Assembly: GCA_040005635.1 (NCBI GenBank)
Contig: JBDTYM010000007.1
Coordinates: forward strand, 1-64,000
Reading direction: 5' to 3'
Length of the DNA: 64,000 nucleotides
From: Dokdonella_A sp040005635
Lineage (GTDB): Bacteria; Pseudomonadota; Gammaproteobacteria; Xanthomonadales; Rhodanobacteraceae
Shown here: in pieces, positions 57,121 to 64,000 of the stretch
Layout: each line of letters starts with the position of its first letter
Numbering within the stretch: position 1 is the stretch's first letter
The notes under the pieces: generated by a model
Seen by the model: only the letters and a program-made list of their open reading frames with translations
What the model was told of the DNA's origin: nothing
Database searches by the model: none
Program-made: the position numbers and the translations under genes

Positions 57121-58128
57121 ATGTCGAACTCATCGGACTTCTCCCCCTCATCCGTCACGCCCGCGGCCGACAGCGGTTGGCTCGACGTCGGTCACGGCCA
57201 TCGTGTCTGGTACGAGCAGAGCGGCGCGCGCGACGGCATCGCGGTCGTGCTGCTGCATGGCGGTCCGGGCTCCGGCAGCACACCACGTCAGCGCGACATC
57301 TTCGATCCGCTGCGCTACCGCATCGTGCAGTTCGACCAGCGCGGCTGCGGCCGCAGCACGCCGCTCGGTGAGACCGCGCACAATCACGCCGATGCGCTGG
57401 TCGCGGATATCGAAGCGCTGCGCGCGCACCTCGGCGTAGTCCAGTGGCTGGTCAGTGGCGGCTCCTGGGGCGCCTCGTTGGCACTCGCCTATGCGGCGAA
57501 GCATCGCGAGCGGGTCACCGGCGTGATGCTGCGTGGCACGTTCCTGACCAGTCATGCCGATCTCGACTGGTTCTTTCACGGCGTCGCCGCGTTTGCACCG
57601 CAGGCGCATGCGGATTTCCTTGCGCAGATTCCGCGCAGCTGGCGACGACGTGTCGTCAGTTGGCTGGACCGTTGCTTCGCCGGCACGGACAGAGAGCGCC
57701 AACTGCGCGTTGCCGTCGCCTGGCAGACTTACGAAACGCGCCTCGACAGTCCCCACGCGAACGCGGTTTCGGCAGCCGCATTGAGCGAAGAAGCGCAGCA
57801 GCGCCTGATCGCGAAGTACCGCGTGCAGTCGCACTATCTCGCGCGTCGCTGCTTCCTCGGCGAAGCGGCCCTGCTGCGTGCGGCAAGTGCCTTGCATGGT
57901 GTTCCAATCGCGCTCGTGCATGGCAGCAACGATCGTGTGTGTCGGCCGCAGAATGCCTGGCGCGTGCAACGCGCCTGCGTCGGCAGCCGACTGGCGTGGG
58001 CGGATCAGGCCGGCCACGATCCCTGGCATCCGGCGGTATTCCGTCTGCTGCGCGCAGCGACTGACGCATTTGCGACGAGCGCGAATTTCTCTCACTGGCC
58101 GGATGGCACGGACGCGGCGGCACGATGA
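57121..58128 (+). CDS. pip: Prolyl iminopeptidase (alpha/beta hydrolase)
   Basis: 335 residues. The oxyanion motif HGGPGSGSTPRQRDIFDP, then FDQRGCGRSTP and the nucleophile elbow GGSWGASLALAYA are all typical of Pip. The Asp and His of the triad would be in GSNDRVCRPQ and AGHDPWHP. It removes N-terminal proline from peptides in the cytoplasm. Its end overlaps the start of the histidine kinase (58125), so the three genes form an operon with the response regulator. Confidence 0.93.
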   Translation: MSNSSDFSPSSVTPAADSGWLDVGHGHRVWYEQSGARDGIAVVLLHGGPGSGSTPRQRDIFDPLRYRIVQFDQRGCGRSTPLGETAHNHADALVADIEALRAHLGVVQWLVSGGSWGASLALAYAAKHRERVTGVMLRGTFLTSHADLDWFFHGVAAFAPQAHADFLAQIPRSWRRRVVSWLDRCFAGTDRERQLRVAVAWQTYETRLDSPHANAVSAAALSEEAQQRLIAKYRVQSHYLARRCFLGEAALLRAASALHGVPIALVHGSNDRVCRPQNAWRVQRACVGSRLAWADQAGHDPWHPAVFRLLRAATDAFATSANFSHWPDGTDAAAR

Positions 58129-59465
58129 GCCTGCGCCTGCAGCTGAACCTGCTCGTCGCTACGCTGATCGCGTTGTTCACGGCAGTTGTGCTCGCATTCC
58201 AGATCCTCGACACGCGACGCAGCGTGCGCGAGGAAACCGAGGCGGCGAATACGGTGGCGACGCATCTGCTCGCGTATTTCGTCGAAACCTATGCGCAGAC
58301 CAGTCGGCCCATCGTGCTGCAGTCGCTGGAGCGTCTCGGTCGCGTACGATCGACCGAGGTGACGTTGCGCGACGCCGGCGGTGAGACGATCTACCAGTCG
58401 CCGCCGTCGCCTTACAAGGCCGGCCGCGATGCGCCATCGTGGTATGCCGCGCTGGTGGCGCCGGAGCCGATGCATAGCGAGCTGCGCTTTGCCGACAGCG
58501 TGCTCGATATCGAATCGAACGCGTCGCGCGCGGTTCTTGACGGCTGGGACGATACCGTGACCCTGCTGCAGCTGGGGCTGCTCGCGATGCTGCTCGGCAA
58601 CGGCCTGGTGTTCTGGCTGCTGCGGCGGACCACGCGGCCGTTCCAGACCATCGTGCGCGGCCTCGAGGAGATGCAGGCCGGTGCGTATCACACGCGGCTG
58701 CCGGAATTCAAAGGGGCGGAGGCGGGCGCCATCGCGCGAGCGTTCAATCGGACCGCGCAGGCGATCGAGGACAATCTCGATGCGCGCCGCGAAGCGGTCG
58801 AAGCGACCTTGCGCCTCGAACAGAGCCGCGAACTCGCCGAAGCCGTGCAGAGCCGCGTCGAGGACGAACGCCGCCAGATCGCGCAGGAACTGCACGACGA
58901 GACCGGCCAGAGCATCACCGCGATCCGCAGCATGGCGCTGGCGCTGAAGCAACGTGCCGGCAGCGACGACGAGCCGGTGCGCGAAGTGGCGCAGCTGATC
59001 GCCGATACTGCGGCGAAGTTGTACGCGGCGATGCACGAGCTGATTCCGCGCCTGCGCCCGCCGAGCCTGGATACGCTCGACCTTGCCGCCGCGCTGGAGG
59101 ATCGCGTGGCCGCCTGGCGGCGGGAACAGCCGCAAATCTCCATGGTGCTGACGCTCGGCACGCTACCGGAAGGCCTCGGCGAAACCTACGCATTGGCGGC
59201 CTACCGCATCGTGCAGGAGGCGACGACGAATGTGTTGCGCCACGCGCAGGCGCAACGCGTCGAGATCACGCTGGATGTCGTGGGTGATAGCCTGCGTATC
59301 ACGATCAGCGACGACGGTCGCGGCCTTGCGCCGGACTGGCAGCGTCCCGGTCACTACGGCGTGCGTGGCATGCGCGAACGCGCGCGCGCGCTCGGCGGCG
59401 ACGTCGACATCGACAATCTTGCGCAAGGCGGCGTGTGCGTGGCCGCGCGCCTGCCATTGGAATAG
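58125..59465 (+). CDS. NarL-type sensor histidine kinase (HisKA_3)
   Basis: 446 residues. A periplasmic domain lies between two membrane helices (LQLNLLVATLIALFTAVVLA and LLQLGLLAMLLGNGLVFWLL), followed by HAMP (RRTTRPFQTIVRGLEEMQAG), the H-box EDERRQIAQELHDETGQSIT and the ATPase (YRIVQEATTNVLRHAQAQRV, ISDDGRGLAPDWQ). It phosphorylates the NarL-type regulator five bases downstream. The sensed signal is unknown. Its start overlaps the end of the pip gene (ATGA). Confidence 0.95.
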   Translation: MSLRLQLNLLVATLIALFTAVVLAFQILDTRRSVREETEAANTVATHLLAYFVETYAQTSRPIVLQSLERLGRVRSTEVTLRDAGGETIYQSPPSPYKAGRDAPSWYAALVAPEPMHSELRFADSVLDIESNASRAVLDGWDDTVTLLQLGLLAMLLGNGLVFWLLRRTTRPFQTIVRGLEEMQAGAYHTRLPEFKGAEAGAIARAFNRTAQAIEDNLDARREAVEATLRLEQSRELAEAVQSRVEDERRQIAQELHDETGQSITAIRSMALALKQRAGSDDEPVREVAQLIADTAAKLYAAMHELIPRLRPPSLDTLDLAAALEDRVAAWRREQPQISMVLTLGTLPEGLGETYALAAYRIVQEATTNVLRHAQAQRVEITLDVVGDSLRITISDDGRGLAPDWQRPGHYGVRGMRERARALGGDVDIDNLAQGGVCVAARLPLE

Positions 59466-59470
59466 GAACT

Positions 59471-60112
59471 ATGACGAATACGATCCGGGTCATGCTGGTC
59501 GACGATCACGCCGTCGTGCGTGTCGGCTTCCGCATGCTGCTGTCGGCCAGCGCCGACATCGAAGTGATCGCCGAGGCCGATAGTGGCGAGCTCGCTTATC
59601 AGCGCTATGCCGACGTGCAGCCGGACGTCGTCATCATGGACTTGTCGATGCCCGGCATGGGCGGCATCGAAACCGTGCGTCGCCTGCTTGCGAAGGACAA
59701 AGGCGCGCGCGTGCTGGTGCTGTCGGCACACGAGGACACCGCGCATCCGAAGCGCGTGCTGAAAGCCGGCGCACTCGGCTATCTGTCCAAGCGCAGCGCG
59801 CCGGAAGAGCTCATCGAAGCCGTGCACGCGATTGCCGCCGGACGCATTTATCTCGACGCCGAAATCGCGCGCAAGCTCGCGGTGCAGGACCTCGGCGGCA
59901 GCGCGGGTGCGGTCGAGGCGCTGTCCGAGCGCGAATTCGCGGTGTTCATCCAGCTCGCACGCGGGCAGTCGGTCAACCGCATTGCCGAGATATTGAATCT
60001 GTCGCCGAATACGGTCGGCACCCACCTTTACAACATCAAGCAGAAGCTCGGCGCCGGCAATCAGGCGGAGCTGACCTTGATCGCAGTGCGCAATGGTTTG
60101 ATCGAAGCCTAG
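59471..60112 (+). CDS. NarL/LuxR-family response regulator
   Basis: 213 residues. The receiver has VMLVDDHAVVRVGFRMLLSA, the phospho-acceptor Asp in VIMDLSMPGMGGIETVRRLL and Lys in YLSKRSAPEELIEAVHAIAA. The output is a LuxR HTH (VEALSEREFAVFIQLARGQS, SPNTVGTHLYNIKQKLGAGN). It acts with the preceding kinase. The targets are not visible; the divergence from the large gene at 60269 leaves 156 noncoding bases between convergent ends. Confidence 0.95.
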   Translation: MTNTIRVMLVDDHAVVRVGFRMLLSASADIEVIAEADSGELAYQRYADVQPDVVIMDLSMPGMGGIETVRRLLAKDKGARVLVLSAHEDTAHPKRVLKAGALGYLSKRSAPEELIEAVHAIAAGRIYLDAEIARKLAVQDLGGSAGAVEALSEREFAVFIQLARGQSVNRIAEILNLSPNTVGTHLYNIKQKLGAGNQAELTLIAVRNGLIEA

Positions 60113-60268
60113 GCCCGCTGCCAGCCGACACCACCGGCGACGATCCGCCGAACGCGCGCTCGGACAACCTCACCGACGAAACGCCGCGCAGCGCGCGCGT
60201 CGGCGCACACGGCTCGCTGAAAGGCGTTGCGAGAGGCCATTGCGCACTGTGCGGTCGTTCGCACCGCC

Positions 60269-63200
60269 TCAGTGCTCGAAGCCATTGGCGAAGATGCCGT
60301 CGCTCTGCAGGCCTTGCACGGTCCTGCGCAGCACGGTCTCGTTGCCCGCGAGATCGGCGACGCGGACTTCGATTTCCTGCGTGGGCGTGGTCAGCGGTGT
60401 CGCAAACGACACGTCGACGATGCCTTGCATGACGCCGCTGCCGGCCAAGTCGACGCCGCACGTGCCGCCGTTGTCAACGAGGCAGACGCGCAGCGACTGC
60501 ACGTCGATGCCACTGGGCACGTCGACCATGCCGACGTGTACGCCGGCGATGCCGGCGCCGCTCGGCGCGCGGATTGCCGCGACGGTCAGGGTCGGTTTCT
60601 GGGTGTCGCTGAGTTCGCTGTCGCCGGTCGGCGCGCCGAGATCGATCCAACGCGACAGCAGTCCGAGTTCTTCGTCGGTGATGCTCGTCGCGTGCGCTGC
60701 ACCGAAATTGAGATCCTGATCGTCGACCGGACTGGTTTCGTCGAATGTGGCGTCAGTGTTGCCGTCCATGCGCTGGCCGGCAGCTTTCCAGTACAGCAGG
60801 CTGCCGAGCGCATTGAACGCGCGCATGTAGCGGGTGACCTGCGGGCGCCGGAAGGTCGTGTTGGTGTAGCCGGCATGCGTATTGAAGCGCGCGGCTTCAG
60901 GCACGCACGTCTGGCTGCGGTCTTCGACCAGGCACCACCATGTCGACGGCGGCGTGCCTGGACTCGGCGCAGTCACGCCGGGCACATCGAGGGCGAGACT
61001 GCCTGCGGGCGAGGCGCTGGAGTGACAGCTCGCGCAGCGTTGCGCGAAAATCGGCATGATGTCGCGCTGGAATTCGATTTGCATGCCGAAGCCGGGCACG
61101 CTGCGCGTCGTCACCTGATTGCCGGAACCGCCGGTCAACAGCGGCACGCTGCCTTCGCCGAGCGCGACCGGCGTATAGGTGGGCGTCGCCGCGTGACTCT
61201 GCGGGAATTCGATGCGCGTCGGCTGCGAATGCACGTGGCAGCCGCCGCAGGTCTTCATTTCGCCCGGCCGCAGCGACTGCCAGCTTTGATCGGTGTTGAG
61301 CGTGCGGCCTTTGCAGTCGATGCCCTGCATCAAATACGGCATGTTGGCCGGAAAGCGCACCAGGAAGCTGGTATCGGGATGGCCGCTCGGGTCGAGCCGC
61401 GGCGCGCCGTTCTCGTCGAATTGGCGGACTGGAAATTCGCCGAGGATCATCACGCGTTCGCCGCTGAGATCGTTCAGCTGCTGCCAGGTCTGCTGCGAGC
61501 TGCGGTTCGGCTGCACGCCGAGCAGCCGCACGCCGCACAATGCGTCGTCGCCATAGTTGATCGTGTCGGTGCCCTGCAGGTTGAACTGATGTTCGCCGGC
61601 AAAATGGATGCCGTCGGCCGGGTGCGTTTCACGATCGCTGATCGAGGCGGCGCCGAGCAGACCGAACGGCGTGCCGCTCGGCAGTTCCGCGCGGCTGGCG
61701 CGCAGGTCGGCGCGCTCGATCTTCGCCGGTGCGGCGATGCCGTGAATGGTCGCGTAGGACACGACCGCGCGCCCTTGGATTTCGTGCCAGTCGCGGCTGT
61801 CGACGATCAGTTCGAGCTGGTTCGGATGCTCGAGCGGAATCGACGTGACGCGATAGATTCCGAGATCGCAGCCGGGCGTGTCGATGTTCAACGAGGTGAT
61901 CACATTCATCGCCACCCCTTGGCCGGAGCCGTTGACGAACGGCGGCGTCGGCAAGCCGAGGCTGGCGAATACCGAGCCGTCGCCGCCGATGCTGCAAGGT
62001 CCCTTGCCCCAGCTGACCATCAGACCATTACCGGGCAGCGCGCCGGCATGGCCGACTTTGCCGGCCCACGGCAGCGGGTCAGCATAGGTCGGCACGCTCA
62101 TGCCGGGTGCCGGCATGAGCAACGAAGCGTTGTCGCCATTGTTCGACCAAGTGGTGAGATTGCGCGCGTCATGGACCGCGTACAGGTCGGCGATCGGACG
62201 CGTCGGAATCGGGCTGAGGCCTTCTTGCCCCGGCGGTTCGGGCATCACCCCGAGCACGGCGCCGAGGCCGTTGTTGTTGGCGCGGTAGTACTCGGAGAAC
62301 CAAACGCGACCGTCGGTCGTCTGGGTCAGGAAATGCGCGGCCACGTGCTGGATGCCGGTCGTGCTCGACGGGCCGTGGTCGCCGCTGTGCTGACCGTAAA
62401 ACGCGAACGGGTTCGATCCGTCCGGATTTTGCGTGTAGATGTGAAACAGATTGGCCAACGTGTCGAAGCCGCCGACCGTGCCATTGCCGTACTTGAACGG
62501 TCGGCCGCCGAAGATTTGCCAGCTCGAATAGGCGATACGTCCGTCGGCGAGCATGAACGGATGCTGCTCGCTGGCCAGGCCATGGTGGCTGGCGAGATCG
62601 GCGTTCTTGCCGTCGATGTCGATGCTCCAGATCTGCGAGGTCGGCTGTGAAACGTTGGTGCCGTGCACCAGTGTCGCGGTTGCGCCGTCGCGGGTGGAGG
62701 TGAAGCCGAGGCGACCGTCCGGCAGCCAGGCCGGACCGGAATCGAAATCGCCATCGCGATGCTGCAACTCGGTCAACGCGCCGCTCGCCACATCGACCCA
62801 GTACAACTGCGCGCTGCTGCCGGAAAGGATCTTGTTCGGATAGACGGTGTAGTAGTTGTCGTCGTTTTCCGCGAGCGGGTCGATGACCTTGGCATTGACA
62901 TTCTCGCTCGGGTGGGCGATTTGGCCGCGAAACACGCTGAATGCGATGCGGGTGCCGTCGAAGGAGACCGCTGGATCCATCGCTGAGCACGAGTTGGCTT
63001 CGGTGGATGCGCTCGAACAGTCGTACAACACGCGTTCGTTGCCGTTCGCTTCGCGCAGCACGAGGTCGCACGGCGTGTTGAAGTCGCCAAAGAAATGCGA
63101 GACGTCGGGCATCACGTCGTAGACGTCGAGACCGCGCATGTGACGCGTCTCCAACTGGCTGACGCCGTTGATCGTGACGATGCCGCTGATGTCGATCTCG

Positions 63201-63379
63201 GCGGTCGTGCGCGCGCAGCGCACGTAGGTGATCGGCACGTCTAAGGCGTGCACCGCTGGCATGCCGGCGATCAGCGGCAGGCCGAGAGCGGCATTCGCGA
63301 GGAGTCTGCCGAGCCAAGTCCGGTGCTGCGACCCGCGCAGCGACGAGCGGCAGAAAGAGGGCGTCGGAGAAATCGTCAT
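60269..63379 (-). CDS. Large secreted HzsA-like protein with two CxxCH haem motifs
   Basis: 1036 residues from the second of two ATGs (63379), which has AAGGA six bases upstream. A signal peptide (NAALGLPLIAGMPAVHA) precedes an extended beta-propeller-like region (SFDGTRIAFSVF, GPAWLPDGRLGFTSTRDGAT, RVWFSEYYRANNNGLGAVLG), as in the HzsA middle domain family, and two c-type haem sites (TCGGCHVH, CASCHSS). The C-terminus is DGIFANGFEH, a tail of the type common in Xanthomonadales secreted proteins. It is probably periplasmic or surface-bound and redox-active; substrate unknown. Confidence 0.82.
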   Translation of the reverse strand: MTISPTPSFCRSSLRGSQHRTWLGRLLANAALGLPLIAGMPAVHALDVPITYVRCARTTAEIDISGIVTINGVSQLETRHMRGLDVYDVMPDVSHFFGDFNTPCDLVLREANGNERVLYDCSSASTEANSCSAMDPAVSFDGTRIAFSVFRGQIAHPSENVNAKVIDPLAENDDNYYTVYPNKILSGSSAQLYWVDVASGALTELQHRDGDFDSGPAWLPDGRLGFTSTRDGATATLVHGTNVSQPTSQIWSIDIDGKNADLASHHGLASEQHPFMLADGRIAYSSWQIFGGRPFKYGNGTVGGFDTLANLFHIYTQNPDGSNPFAFYGQHSGDHGPSSTTGIQHVAAHFLTQTTDGRVWFSEYYRANNNGLGAVLGVMPEPPGQEGLSPIPTRPIADLYAVHDARNLTTWSNNGDNASLLMPAPGMSVPTYADPLPWAGKVGHAGALPGNGLMVSWGKGPCSIGGDGSVFASLGLPTPPFVNGSGQGVAMNVITSLNIDTPGCDLGIYRVTSIPLEHPNQLELIVDSRDWHEIQGRAVVSYATIHGIAAPAKIERADLRASRAELPSGTPFGLLGAASISDRETHPADGIHFAGEHQFNLQGTDTINYGDDALCGVRLLGVQPNRSSQQTWQQLNDLSGERVMILGEFPVRQFDENGAPRLDPSGHPDTSFLVRFPANMPYLMQGIDCKGRTLNTDQSWQSLRPGEMKTCGGCHVHSQPTRIEFPQSHAATPTYTPVALGEGSVPLLTGGSGNQVTTRSVPGFGMQIEFQRDIMPIFAQRCASCHSSASPAGSLALDVPGVTAPSPGTPPSTWWCLVEDRSQTCVPEAARFNTHAGYTNTTFRRPQVTRYMRAFNALGSLLYWKAAGQRMDGNTDATFDETSPVDDQDLNFGAAHATSITDEELGLLSRWIDLGAPTGDSELSDTQKPTLTVAAIRAPSGAGIAGVHVGMVDVPSGIDVQSLRVCLVDNGGTCGVDLAGSGVMQGIVDVSFATPLTTPTQEIEVRVADLAGNETVLRRTVQGLQSDGIFANGFEH

Positions 63380-63526
63380 CGGCATTCCTTGCTGGATGTA
63401 CGGCCACGCACTCGAGCGGTCTGCGTCGAATCGGGCAGCGAGAAAATTCTGTGGCAGCGATGGCGCCGCGTGCACTGCATGGACAATCGGCGCCGTGGGT
63501 CGAGAGGCCACTATGCGTTTCACCAA

Positions 63527-63552
63527 GCGCGAATTGAAAGCGCGAATTGAAA
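63527..63552. repeat. Tandem 13-bp repeat upstream of the HzsA-like gene
   Basis: GCGCGAATTGAAA occurs twice back to back, about 150 bases ahead of the HzsA-like start (minus strand). It may be a pair of regulator sites. Confidence 0.6.
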
Positions 63553-63716
63553 CGCTTTGTGTCAGTTGCCTGCCCAGTGCTTGTTCATCGGCAGGAACGC
63601 TCCGCGTACGTTCGAAAATGCGCAGCGCCTTGAAAATCACCCAGCCGATACCTGGCGGCGGCGCGTAGGAGATGCGCGGAGCGCATGGCATGCGTTTGTC
63701 CACGGTCTGATCCATT

Positions 63717-63734
63717 GATCACCGTATGGTGATC
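63717..63734. promoter_or_regulatory. Perfect dyad, candidate operator
   Basis: GATCACC-GTAT-GGTGATC is a perfect 7-bp inverted repeat in the noncoding stretch. Its distance to the HzsA-like start is about 340 bases; it could instead belong to a gene beyond the window. Confidence 0.4.
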
Positions 63735-64000
63735 GGCAAGAACGCGCGCTGCGTAAGCGATCGCAATGCGCCGCTTCGATTCGCGTCTTGATCGTTCGCC
63801 GCCCTCGAGAACGCGCCAACGTATCGACGTCTCAACCTGCTGCGAGTGGCTCGGTTTTCCGATGAGAATGCCCCGTGCGATCTGCCGTCATCTGCGAAAA
63901 CCGCAGACTGGTGACGAGCGGACAGTCGAACATCGAAGTTCGCCACGTCGATCGAAACGCGGTTCATCCGACCGCGACGAGCGCGTCCGATGCCTTGATG

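Larger units (their letters stand above)
63380..64000. other. Noncoding stretch upstream of the HzsA-like gene
   Basis: No convincing gene is present between the HzsA-like start and the window end. The stretch holds a 13-bp tandem repeat (63527-63552) and a perfect dyad (63717-63734). Short frames here lack ribosome-binding sites or recognisable motifs. Confidence 0.6.

Noticed and set aside
63719..63967. An 82-codon minus-strand frame at the window end
   Set aside because: It contains the GATCACC...GGTGATC dyad, has no ribosome-binding site and no recognisable protein motif.
1..64000. CRISPR array, rRNA or tRNA genes, integron integrase
   Set aside because: No regularly spaced repeats, ribosomal RNA, convincing cloverleaf or IntI-like tyrosine recombinase was seen in the window.

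Overview
The window is GC-rich, densely coded gammaproteobacterial DNA carrying the end of a Mu-like transposable prophage next to a chromosomal segment. Mfd, efflux systems, a soluble PQQ dehydrogenase, two-component systems and C-termini of the type 'IFANGFE' suggest a Xanthomonadales/Rhodanobacteraceae-like host. That placement is inference; no rRNA or tRNA gene is visible in the window.

Positions 1 to about 16.4 kb are the early half of a Mu-like (BcepMu/B3-type) prophage, read almost entirely on the minus strand with start and stop codons overlapping as ATGA or GTGA. From right to left: a divergent immunity region (repressor on +, Ner-like protein on -, with an operator placed in the spacer of the lytic promoter), the transposase pair MuA/MuB, about 14 small accessory or regulatory genes including DUF3164, GemA and Mor, then holin, transglycosylase endolysin, overlapping spanins, TraR-like zinc finger, DUF2730, VpaChn25_0724-type protein, a small protein resembling the anti-CBASS sponge Acb2, gp27, and the cut-off start of the gp28 terminase. 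Most of the structural genes lie beyond position 1.

From 16.5 to 47.1 kb is ordinary chromosome: mfd, an RND efflux pair, a methyltransferase, two MmcQ/YjbR proteins, a CDF metal transporter, and a TetR-controlled locus with EmrA, EmrB and an outer-membrane channel plus an unexpected thiolase. It continues with a LytS/LytTR-type two-component pair, a PQQ dehydrogenase whose signal peptide holds a hexanucleotide microsatellite, envelope lipoproteins, a DUF885 protein, a Kef-type antiporter and a wax-ester synthase family acyltransferase.

From 47.3 to about 53.6 kb the composition and layout change. Small + strand genes (GIY-YIG nuclease, several VOC proteins, DUF1801, DUF1428, gamma-glutamylcyclotransferase-like, small membrane proteins) are separated by sites with the layout of integron attC recombination sites. 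One attC is split by a short inverted-repeat element. No integron integrase is present, so this looks like a cluster of attC sites lacking an integrase (CALIN).

From 53.8 kb to the end the chromosome resumes: M28 peptidase, aldehyde dehydrogenase, prolyl iminopeptidase coupled to a NarL-type two-component system, and a large secreted HzsA-like protein with two CxxCH haem motifs.
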